In this document: piece by piece, positions 12,206 to 24,732 of the stretch
How the letters are laid out: each line of letters opens with the position of its first letter
How positions within the stretch are numbered: position 1 is the stretch's first letter
Assembly (NCBI GenBank): GCA_048013815.1
Contig: CM106585.1
Coordinates: 3,410,001 to 3,474,000, forward strand
Reading direction: 5' to 3'
Length of the DNA stretch: 64,000 bases
From: Setoptus koraiensis
Lineage: Eukaryota > Arthropoda
Notes under the pieces: model-generated
Told to the model about the DNA's origin: nothing
Seen by the model: only the letters and a program-made list of their open reading frames with translations
The model's database searches: none
Program-made: the position numbers and the translations under genes

Positions 12206-13189
12206 AATCCGCGCCGCTCGCCACAAGCTAATAATAATCTGGCCCAAGCGGCGACTTATCTGCTGCCGCGATCTCAACCAATCTCTGCCAATTTTCGAGT
12301 TGTTTAATTCTTTAATTCTGCTGCGGCTGCCACACAATCCAGCAGCCAACATGGATTTATCCGCGCGCCTCGTCCATTCGCGCATCTATCCATTTATCCA
12401 TTTATCGTTTGGCATCCTGTTCGGCTGACACATAGATGGCGATCGGCGATACCAGCGACACTCGCAACACAAGTGATACATGGAGAGTGATACTCGAGCG
12501 CTGTCGACAATGCCATTTCTCGCAAAACTGAGCCCAATTTCGGTTGGTAGCCGCTCGCCAACAACAAGTAACCCAATGCAAGCAGCACAAAGAGCCAGAT
12601 CTCAGCGCTGATAGCGCCCACCGCACTCCATCATCCCCTTCGGCCACTGCCCATAACTGCAAACTGACCACTGCCAACTGACCGCTGCTGTTTATAACTG
12701 ACTACACCAAAATGACCGCTGAAAACTGACCACTGCAAACAGCGCCGATGACTGCATATCGAGCACAATCAATAAAGTAGCCACTGGTGCGCCCTTTATT
12801 GATAATATATGTCACTGTCTTTTTAGATACGAGAGCGGTAATTCGAGCTGCCGCTCGCCGTCAACATGTCGCCCCGTTATCGGGCCGCAGCCAACGGGCC
12901 CGTTGGCGGCCGCATCTTATCGCACGGGACACGGGACGGCGCATAGGTGAGTGAGTAATGATGGCCGAATGTCACCGCGCTCACAAGTGACACCAACGAC
13001 TCATCAATTCATCAATGTCACTTGTTGGGCGTGACTTGTGTGTGCGCCCTCTGGCCGGCTCGCTTGGGCGCCCGACGCTGGTTGCCGGCTCCATTGGAGC
13101 CACCCGGACCGGCCCGGTCCGGGCATCACGCCCTCGCAGCCCGGCGTGAGTAGTTCCCATGGTCGGTGTCATATCCACGAGCGCACGAC

Positions 13190-13275
13190 GATGTCCATAC
13201 GATATTTCATACGATATCCATACGACATCTCATGCGATATCCATAGGAGCCGCATGACGATATCCATGCGATATA
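13190..13275. repeat. About 12-bp repeat (CATACGATATCC)
   Basis: Six or seven diverged copies; the words ACGATATC and GCGATATC recur. Confidence 0.7.
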
Positions 13276-14848
13276 CGCCGATTTGCACCGCTCCAGCCCA
13301 AGTGCAGCGGCCATTGGAGCAGGTCGGGCCGGCGCACCGGGCACAGTGGGCCGGCGGCGCGCAGCACACTGTTGCCGTGTTTGAGACGCCACTAACTGCG
13401 TATAAAATGACTGTGATGATAAAATCTCGCTTGCGCCGCGGGATACGCGCATAATGGAGGAAATGGCCGCTTGTCTCCAGCGCACCATCGGAGCAATGAC
13501 AGTGGCAATGGCAGCGCCAGCAAACAGTGGATAACAGCGCCCGAAGAATCGGCGGCCATCAGATGATAATTGCGCCGGACGGCCGGCCGAAGAGCGCACA
13601 GACCGACGTTTGGAGAGACAGATTGTCCATTATATTATATCTATTAAACGCGCATTGGACATTGTGCATTGTGTTTATCTCGCTAAATGACCGCTGCGCG
13701 GCCATCGGACGCGCCGACGATGCCCGGCGGTGCGCTCGATGGTGCGCCTGATGATGGATGCGTCCGCCAAACACCAGGTGACTGGCCGTTGTTGGTGACG
13801 CGAGCCACTCGGAGAGGTCGCTCCGTTTTTTCTGGCCACCAAGTCTCGAACCGAGTCTCGAACCGAGTTCGAAGTGCAGCGAAAGTGGACGCCAATCGTG
13901 GTTGGTGGCGCCGATTTGATTTGGCCCATTGAATGTCAATCGGCTAAATCAAATCACTCACACCAATCAGTGGGCTTGCATCATTGGCAGGCTCGCATTG
14001 GCCGGCAGTGATAATGGTGGCAATAATGGTGCCCAAAACGGCGACCATGGTGGCAGCAAAAGAAAGGTCAGCAGTAAATTAGCGGTCAGTTTATTAGCCG
14101 GTTTCAGTGGCCGCCAATGGTGGCCAGTTAATAATAAATGGAACACTGTGACTGGCCATCTAATCGCTCATTGCGACCGTCCGATCGTTGCGACCGGCAT
14201 CTTACGAAGTGTCCGGCGATGTCCGATGTGGCCGGCCAACTGGGAATGGCCGGACAAACGCGAACAAGCCAACTGGTGGCTGACTGCGCCAACAATGGAC
14301 AGTCAACGGACGCCCAGTGCCAATGGCATCGAATTCGAAGGTCGGACGCTCGAACGTCGAACGTGCACGTCGAAGCGGCCAGTTGCGCAGCGCCGACAGA
14401 ATGGAAAGAATGCGACAAGTCAGCTTTTTGTTGCTCGCTCGTCGGCGCACACAACGATCCAGTTGCGTCCAGTTGATTGCCAATTCGAACCAATTGCCGC
14501 TTTTCGGTGTCGCGTCGCCGATTAGTGGCCATTCACTGGTGGCCATTGTTTGCATTTTGGTGGCAGTCGTTCGCAGGATCGGCCCTGTCAATTGTGTTGG
14601 CCCCCGTTTTTGTTGCATTGATTCGTTTGGGCTGCGCTGGCGCGACCATGGAACGCAACCGCCTAACGCTCGCGAACACTAACGAGCCGCGTTGCGCCAA
14701 ATTTGCCCGTGACCAATGGTCAAATGCACCGGTTTTAGCACGGCGGCAGCACCGGCTTGCCCGGCGATATGGAAAATGGAGCGCTTCGATTTTCAATTGA
14801 ATTCTTTCATTCCATTTAAGTCGTTTGCGCTCACTGGTTGGCGTTTGG

Positions 14849-14912
14849 CTCGATTGGCCGGTTCGGGTCTCGGTTGGCCGGTTCGGCGCTCGGTTGGCCG
14901 GTTCGGGGCTCG
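14849..14912. repeat. 20-bp minisatellite (CTCGGTTGGCCGGTTCGGGG)
   Basis: Three copies plus a partial copy, differing at the last few bases. Confidence 0.85.
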
Positions 14913-15272
14913 AGCTCAGCGCACCGTGCGGCCAAAGTGGGCAAAGTCAGCGCTCGGCTAGGTGAAATTTCGCTGAAATATGCGGCCGCTGGCCGGTGCG
15001 ACGGCCACCGCGGGCCCCAACAACCACGCTACTGACTGCGGTGGTCCGATCCGGCGCGGCCCGCGGGCACTCGCATTGCATGAGTCACATACATGAGTCT
15101 GTATGATACAGAGTACGTGCACAACAGTGTGCCCACAATGGCAGCACGTGTTGTGTCGCAATTGTGGGCCAGAATGGTGTGACAGTCGCGCACAACCTAG
15201 GCTACAAATGTGCCAAATATGCCAAATGTGGCCAATGATGGTTTGCGGTTTGCGCGGCCGCCGGCCGGGGCG

Positions 15273-15312
15273 ACAACAGCGCCACAACAGCGCCACAACA
15301 GCGCCACAACCG
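15273..15312. repeat. 11-bp minisatellite (ACAACAGCGCC)
   Basis: About 3.5 copies, nearly exact. Confidence 0.85.
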
Positions 15313-15709
15313 CGCATCGACAACCGGCGTGCACGAGCAACCGCAACGCGCACCTCAGCGCAGCACGTGCAAGAGTTGCAAGAGCCAGCAACAGGCCCCA
15401 TTGTTATAGTGACTGTGTTACAATAACTTGTACGTATCGGTGTCACCGCAAACGTACATTGTTAATGCGCATTGTTGAGTTTTACACGCACTCGCGGATC
15501 GTTTTTTAGCTTTTGGCAGCGCCATTTACACATATTTACATATTTACATGTGTCGCGCATATTGATGCGCGCGTTCCAGTTTTTAACGAGCAGCGTCAGT
15601 TGTTAAAACTTGTCGTTGTTGTTAAATCTGGCCATTGATGGTCGTTTTGTTTGACACGGACACAACACGGGCGCGCATAAGCGGGCGCGTTTTGTCCCGC
15701 GCCGGCAGC

Positions 15710-15760
15710 AACAAGCCGCGACAAGCCGCGACGACCCGCGACGAGCCGCTACAAGCCGCG
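15710..15760. repeat. 10-bp minisatellite (ACAAGCCGCG)
   Basis: Five copies with ACGAGCCGCT and ACGACCCGCG variants. Confidence 0.85.
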
Positions 15761-16027
15761 CGGTGGTCAGCGACACTGCAAAGCCCTGTAAGCGATCCGC
15801 GCCGATGTTTGCCCGAGATTTACCTGAGATTTACCTGAGATTGAGCCGACGCTTGGGCTGAGATCGCGGTGCGGAGAGCGTGCGAATGCCAGCGCACTGT
15901 CGGGTGTGCGCAGGGGCTCGGTTTCGGGCCGCACAACGGACCGCAACAGGGTGTTGTTTGCGCCCATCGTTTGTTGGCCGCTGACATGTGTTGCCGTTGT
16001 CAACTTTGTCACGCCGCTTCTGGCGTC

Positions 16028-16138
16028 GTCGTCGGTTGTTGCCGGTTGTTGTCGGTCGCTGTTGGTTGTGGTCGGTCGCTGTTGGTTGTGGTCGGTCGCT
16101 GTTGGTTGTTGCCGGTTGTGGCCGGTTGTTGGCGGTCA
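16028..16138. repeat. 20-bp higher-order array of 10-bp units
   Basis: The core is three copies of GTCGGTCGCTGTTGGTTGTG at 16051-16110. It is flanked on both sides by 10-bp GCCGGTTGTT units. Confidence 0.85.
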
Positions 16139-16730
16139 GTTGTGGCTCGCGGCGCTAATGCAACTATAACAAGCAGCGACATGACAGGCCGAGAGAAAAG
16201 AAAAGATTATAAAATAAAATAAGTATCGCATTAGATTGGATACGCGATACTCTGGCGCTTTGTTGTTGTTTGTAACACAATGAGCGTGAGTATAATTGAT
16301 TAGCGGTGACAATTGGAGCAGCCGAGCCTTCGCTCGCAAATGCCAACTGCCCAGCGCCGAACGCCGAACGCCGAACCCGACATCCAATATCCAATTGTCG
16401 ATAGTTGGACAGCGGACAGCGGCACACTGGGCGCTAACCGGGCCGACGGCACGCAAACCGATGGCACGCCGGCCAAACCGATGCCAATGACGACAATTCC
16501 GCCCAAGGGATAAACCCATTGACAATGCATTGTGTTGCTGCACTTTGTCAAGTTCATCATGTTTTTCTGGCCGCTTCGAGCGCTCTGATTCTTTGCGATT
16601 CTTTGCGATTCTCTCGCTTCTTTTGCACTCCTTCGAAGCTCGTCCCGTTTCTGTGTGTGCTCGCCAGCAGCGTACGTGACAAAGAAGCGCAAGGCACAGG
16701 GGGTATCATGTCGACATGCATTGTCGCCGG

Positions 16731-16905
16731 TGGTTGCCGTTGTTGCCGCTGCCGTTGCTGTTGCTGTTGTTGCCGTTGTTGTTGTTGCTGTTGCTGCCTG
16801 TTGTTGCCTGCTGCTGGAACCTGGCGGCGACCGGCACCGGCAACAACCGCAACAACGGCGAACACGGCGACAAAAGCAACGACAACAACGGCAACGACGA
16901 CGGCA
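16731..16905. repeat. Opposed GTT/GCC and AAC/GGC triplet tracts
   Basis: A GTTGCTGTTGCC-type triplet tract (about 16731-16816) is followed after some 27 bases by an AACGGC-type tract (about 16844-16905), roughly its reverse complement. The pair could fold into one long imperfect hairpin. Confidence 0.7.
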
Positions 16906-17195
16906 CTGTGGCCACAAGCGGGGTGACATAAAACACAACAGTTGCTCGCCTCCCGTCTATTGAGCTCATGCGAGCTAATGATGCTCGTTTGTTGTTGATG
17001 CCACAAGCAGCCAACAAACGAGCGCCGAGTGACCAGCGGTCAGTTTGTTGGCCGTTGTTTGCTTGTCGCCGGTGGTTGTTGTGACCAATCGCTGGCAACT
17101 AATTAGCGCCATCAATTGTTAGCCATCTGCTTGCAGCGCAGTTGTGCCCATCAGTATTGGCGCAAACAGCCAATAATATTCAGCGGCCAACGATG

Positions 17196-17236
17196 ACCAA
17201 CGATGACCAACGATGACCAATGATGGCCAATAATGG
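17196..17236. repeat. 10-bp repeat (GATGACCAAC)
   Basis: Four copies, the first two exact. Confidence 0.8.
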
Positions 17237-17507
17237 CGAGTTATCGAGTGAGCGCCATTTTCCAATCAATCACACACGCTAGCCGCACATTGAGTCGGAT
17301 ATTGAGCACAATTGGAAACATGTGCCAGCATAACAGTCGACTAATTAAACGCACACAACGCGCTGTAAAATCGCACTCTATTGGCCGCTATCTCAAATAT
17401 AAATACTGCTCATACCTACTGCTGCCATATACTAACTAACCGACGAGCGAGCTAATTAACTAATTAGCCCGCTGCTTGTACTGGCACTAACACAATCGTA
17501 TGGTCGC

Positions 17508-17546
17508 TGGCCGAAGTGGCCGGAGTGGCCGGAGTGGCCGAAGTGA
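17508..17546. repeat. 9-bp minisatellite (TGGCCGGAG)
   Basis: Four copies with GAAG/GGAG variation. Confidence 0.8.
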
Positions 17547-18118
17547 GCAAGGACACTCATTAGACTGTATTAAGACTTTATTAAGTCCGCATGCAAGTGA
17601 GCGCCGCCGACGCGCCGCTGGACCTGTTGCTCTGGCGACCGAAGCGGCGCCAATTGCCGTCCGGGCATCGCTATTCCGCTGACACAAACTAATATTTATA
17701 TTAGCATATTTGGCCGCGTTCGCGCTCAATAACACTCATCGAATGAGTGTGACCAGCGGCATCGACAGCAAACGATCGGATGTGACACAGTTAGACTGGT
17801 CAGTTGGCGCAGCGGCATGCGGCGCCGAGCAGGCAAGCGGCACAAGCGGCGCAAGCGGCACAGAAGAGGCCAACCCACACAAATGGCCCACATCCTGTGC
17901 GTCGGTTGATATCGGGCCAACGGATATTCGCTGGGATATTTATCACTGATGAATTATCAGTGGGCCGCCGCTGGAATCTGGCCTGTTGATCTGCTGACCG
18001 GATTCTAGTGATAGATGCTGCGACGGTCACAAGACAAGAGGCAGCTCGACGAGCTGGCGAGTCTGGCCAAATGTTGACAATGTTGTTGTGTGATTGTCGC
18101 TGCGGTGGCTCACGGCTG

Positions 18119-18151
18119 GCTAAATGGCGGCTAAATGGCGGCTAAATGGCG
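18119..18151. repeat. 11-bp minisatellite (GGCTAAATGGC)
   Basis: Three near-exact copies. Confidence 0.85.
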
Positions 18152-18859
18152 AAAATTGAATCAGAGATGCGTCGACGAGATTCGAGCGATGCGCAAATTA
18201 CACATTAGCGCAAACTAAGTGGATAAGGAAAGTGATTACGATCATGACGATCATGATGCTGATAATGACGACGATGACGCTCATGGTGACCGTGATGACC
18301 GGCTTCATGACGATGATAAAACATGATTAAAGACGAACAAACGCAACGCAAACAGAAGTGGGCAGATAAACAAAAGTGATACACTTAAGTGATAATTGTA
18401 CACTGTACGGCCAAAGAAAGAATTGCGCAACAAACAGAGCGGTGACACTGGCTCCTTTGTGGCGTCTTCAGTGTGAGTTTGAATACGTCCGAAGAGAGTA
18501 TAAAAGAGCCAGCGAGAGAGAGAGACTATAAAATGGTAATGACGACCATAATGATGGATGGTCGTCATCGCTGATTCAAGCCGCATCGGCAGGCCGTAAT
18601 GCGCCGCCGCTTATGAGCGGCCATTTGTGAGCGGCCACAACGATAGTATCAACAGCTATATCATTACGTAATAACTCATATAAACTGATACTCATATTAT
18701 GCTACACATAATATAAATATAATATAATATGTGTATCACTTTTATGATGCAACATTAGCATGCAAAACACGCTTACTTTTATTTACTTTTCGGTTGTGCG
18801 TCTGCGCCCGGCGATTGGGGCTTGCGCGTCTCGCGCATTCGAGTCTTGGAGCTGTGCGA

Positions 18860-18912
18860 TTCGAGCGCCTCGAACGCTTCGAACGCCTCGAACGCTCCGA
18901 ACGCATCGAACG
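18860..18912. repeat. 9-bp minisatellite (TCGAACGCC)
   Basis: About six copies. It creates RTLRTPRTLRT-like peptides in open frames that are not considered genes. Confidence 0.85.
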
Positions 18913-19427
18913 AGAGTGTGCCGTCGCAAGCTGAGACAACCAGCCAACAGCAAATATATAAATGTAAAGCGTCTGAATATTGTGCAATTGTGTATGGCGC
19001 AACAGTAGCCGTTTGCAGACGACAACAACAGCGCCAGCGACAACTCGCTGCTGTTGCGCAATCTTATCTAATCTAATCTAATGGGCATACGATTGCCGAA
19101 AGTTGATATACGAACGAGGCGAATATATTATTGCCGCCGTCGCTTGTTATTGCGCCGTGGCACGTATACACACACATGAGAGTGCCTACATATACATGTA
19201 AGAGTGTAGCGAGTGTCACGACCACCTTGCCTAGCTCGCAATTTGCAAGTTGCAAAGTCTCTTCGGGCATGTCGGAGCTGCTGCCGGGGTTTGCGTGCCG
19301 CCGGCTCGAAACGCTCAAACTGCGACCGCCAAAATGCCGGGCCGGCCAATAATTCAAGCGGGCCGCTTTTGGAGAGCGGCTTTCCCAGTGGCCGCTCATT
19401 AGGCGCTCACATCACACACTCAGCGGC

Positions 19428-19515
19428 AACTCAGACCCGACAGCAACTGAGACCCGACAGAAACTGAGACCCGACAACTGAGACCCGACAACCGACAACA
19501 ACTCAGACATGACAA
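19428..19515. repeat. About 17-bp repeat (AACTGAGACCCGACAG)
   Basis: Five copies with length variation between the GACCCGACA cores. Confidence 0.75.
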
Positions 19516-20179
19516 CAACACAATCCCAACAGCAACACAAACTCGGCGACAACACAAACATACACGACAGGTGAGCCAGCTCGCCGAGCGTTGAAGTGGG
19601 AGCGTTATCATGCGTACAACATTGCAACACTGCAACATTACATCATCATATCATCATATCAGCGGCGGCAGCTACAGCGATGCCATTGTGAGAATTGTCT
19701 CTCGTCTGCCCGTTCGACTGGGCGACTTTGCGACTTTTCTGCGACTCGGCGGCTTCTCCGCGACTCGGCGACTTCTCTGCCACTCGGCGAATCGGCGGCT
19801 TGCCTGCCCATCGATGACTCGACGAGCGGCCGACAAACAGAGCGCGATTGTCGGGCCGCCGCAATCAGCACTGGAGCGTCGCCACTGTGCGCACCGTGGG
19901 CCAGTTTCGCCGGCCAGTTGCGCCGGCCAGCGCCGAAGAGAAGCCGAAGAGAAGCCGAGGAGAAGCCGAGCAGAGCAACGAAAAGTTGCGAGCGGCTTGT
20001 CATAACTAACCATTGACTAACCACCTACTATAATTTAATTTCTTGTCATTGCCAATTGGCGCTCATTCAATCGCAGCTTCACACACAACACAATTGGCCG
20101 CAGCTTCTTTTGTTGGTCTCGTCACGATCATGGCATCATCGCATCATTGCGTCCTCGCACCATCTCGCCGTCTCAGCCC

Positions 20180-20218
20180 GGCATCATCTGGCATCATCTG
20201 GCATCATCTGGCATCATA
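20180..20218. repeat. 10-bp minisatellite (GCATCATCTG)
   Basis: Four copies, almost exact. Confidence 0.85.
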
Positions 20219-20288
20219 TCAGCGTCGCAGCGTCGCAACGTTCGCAAGTGGCTTCGATTGTGCGACTTTGATCTAATGCGCGAGCCCC

Positions 20289-20342
20289 GGCCAGCGCAAT
20301 GTCGGCTCTGGCCAGCGCAACGTCGGCTCTGGCCGGCGCAAC
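20289..20342. repeat. 21-bp repeat
   Basis: About 2.5 copies of GGCCAGCGCAATGTCGGCTC. Confidence 0.8.
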
Positions 20343-20916
20343 TGCTGGCCAGCGAGCATCGTGTGATCGACACTCGATCGCCCGCGAGTCGTGCAACAGT
20401 CAACTACCTGTTGCGCCGCCCGTCTGCTGCCGGCCACTGTCAACTTTGTCAGCTGTGTCGCATCTCGCAAACCGCCAACTCTCTCACCGCCTGCGAGCGT
20501 TCTTATCGTTCGGAAGGCAGCGTTCGAACGTTCGAACGTCCGAACGTTCCGACGGGCACCGTTCGAACCGACAACCGAGCGTTCGAACCGACGGCCATTT
20601 GTGTGCCCACTGGAGCGGCACAATGAGTGCTCACAAGCGCTGCTCACACAATGGGCACGCACACCGGCCGCACTCATATTACTCATATTACCTGTGTTGC
20701 GCTTATGCTCACGCCAACCTAACGCCATGTATCCATATCTCGTCAGGTGAGCCGCAAGCACGCCATCGCACTAATGAGTATTGACGCTGATCCAATTATT
20801 CTGCTCCACTGGCTCGCTGTCTCTCATTATTATCGTTTGTTTGTTGCGCCTCCAATTGGCTTCAGTGACTCAAGTGCAGTGGCAATGTTTGCCCAGTGCG
20901 ACAACATCGCACAACC

Positions 20917-20953
20917 GGGACACTGTGCCACCACCCTGTTGGCACAATGTCCC
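20917..20953. repeat. Near-perfect hairpin, 13-bp arms
   Basis: GGGACACTGTGCC pairs with 20941-20953 with one mismatch. It lies just before a second hairpin. Confidence 0.75.
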
Positions 20954-20971
20954 GACACTGTGCAACTGTGT

Positions 20972-21009
20972 GCCAAAGTGATGCAACTTGGGTGTCGCAT
21001 CACTTTGGC
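20972..21009. repeat. Perfect hairpin, 13-bp arms
   Basis: GCCAAAGTGATGC (20972-20984) pairs exactly with 20997-21009 around a 12-base loop. Confidence 0.85.
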
Positions 21010-21225
21010 CAACGAGCAACATTTCTGAGCGGTCAAGGTGCCAACATTTGCGCCCAACTGTCAATCGCCCTAGTGGCGTCATCCGTCCATCGAAACATTC
21101 AACTCGCACCAAGTCAATGCTGGCCCAAACAGCTGACTGTTGTTGACAAGCGACGCGCACTGGCCAGCGATGAGTTTGCTTGAGCCGGCCGGTAGCACAA
21201 AGTGACAATAAGTTGTTTAATTATT

Positions 21226-21281
21226 ACGTAACATTACGCAACGCAACACTACGCAGCGCAACACTACGCAACGCAACGGCG
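21226..21281. repeat. About 17-bp repeat (ACTACGCAACGCAAC)
   Basis: Three to four copies. Confidence 0.75.
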
Positions 21282-22122
21282 GCAAAGACAAATGTTGCAA
21301 TAAAATGTCTCAGAAGCGTCGAAGGTCGTGTGATTTTTTCCATCTTTCTCATGGCTAGCCAAGCAGAGGCAATTACGCAACGCGGCCGCTTGTGAGCTGA
21401 ACTTGAACACAATCTCGGCGTTGTCGCCGATGTCGCCTTCGTCGCCGTTGGCGCCGCTATTGCGCAACAGCTCACATAAGAGATACACTGCAGCGGCAGC
21501 AGCAGCAGCACAACATGTATGAGATGACACGGGATGGCCATGTGCCTGCTGGCTGTCACACAGCCACGACAGTGTTGCTGCTGTCGCCATCATCATTGGT
21601 CATCATCATAATCGCATAATGACGCAACAGTATCACTGGCGCAAAACTGGCTTCCTCATTCGGCCCAATGACACAATATGTTGTGTACACTGTTTATATG
21701 TTTATATGTTGGCCACTGTTTGGCCGTGTTTCGTTTGTTGTTTGCGTCTGGTTGCAACTCAAACAGTCGGCAAACGGTCAGCGTGGTTGCGTCTGCAATT
21801 GCGAGTTGTCGCTTGCCGAGTGCTCACAAAGTTGTGTCAGCTCACAAAGTCGTGTCAGCTGACAATTTTGTGAGCCAAACACTTTGGATAAACACTTGCA
21901 AATTGCAATGGACACTGGCATGCCCAACAGTGTCGGCCGTGCTCGCTTTAATGCTCGAATGCGCCATCAAACTCTCATCATCAAACGGCAGCTTCGGCCC
22001 CAAAACTGAGCTAGCCAGCGCCCGAGCGAGACGCCGTCAGCCAGCGAGACGCCGTGAGCCAGCGAGCGGGCGCACAATGGCAGCACAGCGGCACCACAAG
22101 TCCGACGGATCTGATAACGCAA

Positions 22123-22254
22123 TTTGTATATTAGTTTGCGTAATAGTTTGCGTATCAGTTTGCCTAATACTCTGCGTATTATATTGCGTAATAGTTTGCG
22201 TAATAGTTCAAGGATCAGTTTGTGTGTTAGTTTGTGCATTAGTGTGCCCAGTAG
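22123..22254. repeat. 12-bp minisatellite, eleven copies (TTTGCGTAATAG)
   Basis: Eleven contiguous 12-bp units without indels, each variant at one to four bases. The unit length is divisible by three, so frames stay open on both strands and encode 4-residue repeats. The longest array by copy number in the first 30 kb after the 8-bp one. Confidence 0.9.
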
Positions 22255-22815
22255 TTGGTTAGCCGAGTTTGGTTTAATTGATCGCAGACACATTAGCGCA
22301 ACACTTGGCGCAACAAACCATTTGCCGCTCTCAAGTGTCTATATCAATCTAGGGGGACAATATCAACTTTTGGCCATTATCACCATTATCACCATTGTAC
22401 CATCAGCAGCCACCGGACTCCAGTGAGCGGAGCGGCGCCATTGCGCAGCACGTAACGCTGCCAAGTCGCAAAGTTACCAAGTTACATAATAGCAACACGA
22501 CGACGAGTAGCCATGATAATAGCGACGCCAACCAATAAATAATAACAATTGATGGGTGATAAAAACGGTTGCTGGCCACTGTGCCGCCTAGAATCGGCCG
22601 GCCACTGCTAAAACAAAGCATCATAAGCGTCATGTATCATGTTTTGTTGTGCTGGCTTGTTGGCCCGCGGCTGCGCTCGCTCGGCCCGCATCGAGCGCGG
22701 CCAGCAGCTGATTGAGCGGATGGGGCGAGCGGCGCAGTAGCCCGTATGCTCACTATTCGCCGCTCACTACACAATGCAGCCCGATGCAGCTTGATGCGGC
22801 ATGATGCAACGCAAT

Positions 22816-22881
22816 GGTCAGCGGCGATGGTCGGCGGCGATGGTCGGCGGCGATAGTCGGCGGCGATGGTCAGCGGCGACG
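22816..22881. repeat. 13-bp minisatellite (GGTCGGCGGCGAT)
   Basis: Five copies. Confidence 0.85.
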
Positions 22882-23586
22882 GTTGTAGCCTGCGAATCGC
22901 GCTGCGAAGAACGCGGCCGGCGCGCAAAGAATCGGGCAGCAAATTGATTGCTAATTATCGATTGAGTTGCGCCGTCATTGTAATTATTCATAATCATGCC
23001 CGCTCGTCGTCGGCAGCATCGCCGTCGGTCATTCAGGTGTCGGGCTTGCGAGCAGATGTGCGGCCCACAGGAGGAATTGTTGCGCTTGTTGCGCTTGTTG
23101 CGAGCGATTCTTCGGTAACAGCGCCACCACTGGCACTATGGCCACCACTGGCTCAACAGTGTTGAGTCAGCGCGAACAATGCGACCGGCGCTTGCGAGCC
23201 GCCAGCAAACGAATTCGAATGAATCGGCCGGCAAGATTCCTCGCTGGATTCTCTCTGGCGCTTGTGGGCCGGCAAGCCGGCGAGTCTGCGACTTTGTGAG
23301 CTCAGGTGAGCCGCGCTCGGGCGAGCGGTAGCGGTTTGTGTGCGTGGGCCCTAGCGAAGCAAATGCACTGGGCCAATTGGGCCGATTCGGGCCAACAGCG
23401 CGCTGCCAAATCAAAAGGAATTCGCACGAAATTCACACGATCGACGGGCAACCTTTGAGCGTAGCTGTTGAAAGCAAGTGGCCCGCTCAATTGGCGCTAA
23501 GGCCACTTGAGATTTTCATTGGACGGTGATTATCGTGCAACGAGCAGGTATCATGTTATGCTTGCATAACATGGCGTTATGAGCGA

Positions 23587-23674
23587 GCATCGTGTTGTGC
23601 GAGTATCATGTTATGCAACCATCGTGTTATGCAACCATCGTGTTATGCGACCATCGTGTTATGCAACCATCGTG
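23587..23674. repeat. 16-bp minisatellite (CCATCGTGTTATGCAA)
   Basis: About 5.5 copies, the last four nearly identical. Confidence 0.88.
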
Positions 23675-24054
23675 TAGTATTGCACTGTGTGCTCAACGCT
23701 CAGCGCCAACAATCAGCAGCAATCATCTAGCAGTGCCAGCAGCAGCCTGCAAATATAGACGAAATGCAAATTAGCACCGTGCTCTCATTAGCGATGGCTG
23801 CCAATAATACATTGTGTACATGATACACGAGCTGCCAATGATACGCTCAGCGCCGATGTCAGTGCCAATGCTCACAATTGGATAATTGCCGCGCCATTAT
23901 CGTACCATTGGCCGGCGAGCCAGCCAATGGTAATTGAAAGTGATTTAATTAGAGCTGGAACATTTTTCATTTCGTTCACATCGTTTGTCCATTGGCACTG
24001 CCAGCGCATGATACTCTCAGCGCGCTGTAATGCGCGCACTGGCAGCCCAACACC

Positions 24055-24162
24055 ACACACAACTTACGCAACACAACTTACGTAACATAACCTGCGCAAC
24101 ATAACTTGCGCAACATAACTTACGCTACGTAAGTTACGCAAAATAACTTACGCAACATAGGG
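24055..24162. repeat. 14-bp minisatellite (AACTTACGCAACAT)
   Basis: About seven copies, containing an internal palindrome ACTTACGCTACGTAAGT-like stretch near 24118-24133. Confidence 0.85.
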
Positions 24163-24629
24163 CCGGTTACATAACTCATTGCGCATGGTACAGCGACCAG
24201 CACAGGAGTATCGATTATTATGTAACATGTAATTGGTATCATCGCTGGCTGCGATGGTCCGATTTTGTCCTTGTGACTCACTGCTTGCGAGTCGCAGGCT
24301 GCGAGCGGAGCGGCCCAGCATTGCGAGACCCGATTGAGTTGGGCGGCCAATATGAGCCGGCCTGCGAATCGGCCGGCCAAATTAATCGTTGGGCCAGGCA
24401 TTGAGAAAATAAAATTCCCACAATCACGGCCACACACACCGTCCCATTGGACGGGCTCGAGTGACCGTGGCCGCTCGGGCGGCCCGAGCGAGCCATCGCC
24501 TGCGCATCGCCCGTCAGTGGACGGCTCAATGGTCAATGGGCAGAGCGACGACACGCAACAAGCGCCCACTAACTAGACGCACACAATGAGGTAACGCACA
24601 AACTCTGGCTCTGCTCGCCGTCGGCCGGC

Positions 24630-24707
24630 TCACCCGACGATCACCCGACGATCACCCGACGATCACCCGACGATCACCCGACGATCACCTGACGATCACC
24701 TGACGAC
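24630..24707. repeat. 11-bp minisatellite (CACCCGACGAT)
   Basis: Seven copies, five exact and the last two carrying CACCTGACGAT. A perfect hairpin follows directly. Confidence 0.9.
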
Positions 24708-24711
24708 CGTT

Positions 24712-24732
24712 AGACTCTTGTGACAAGAGTCT
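24712..24732. repeat. Perfect hairpin, 9-bp arms, 3-base loop
   Basis: AGACTCTTG pairs with CAAGAGTCT around TGA, immediately after the 11-bp array. A second small palindrome, GTCACTTGTGAC, follows. Confidence 0.8.

Larger units (their letters stand above)
10001..20000. other. Non-genic, repeat-rich tract (second part)
   Basis: No gene can be supported. The composition matches the preceding 10 kb. On the minus strand between about 10.75 and 11.3 kb there are hydrophobic open frames without tandem repeats, but they do not join into a recognisable protein. Numerous minisatellites are listed separately. The stretch 18.2-18.75 kb is AT-richer and otherwise featureless. Confidence 0.55.

Noticed and set aside
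11711-12385. 224-codon open frame on the minus strand
   Set aside because: It includes the 14-bp array at 12155 and no recognisable domain; frames on the other strand are equally long.
24630-24707. Regularly spaced repeats considered as a CRISPR array
   Set aside because: The units are directly contiguous 11-mers without spacers, and the genome is eukaryotic.
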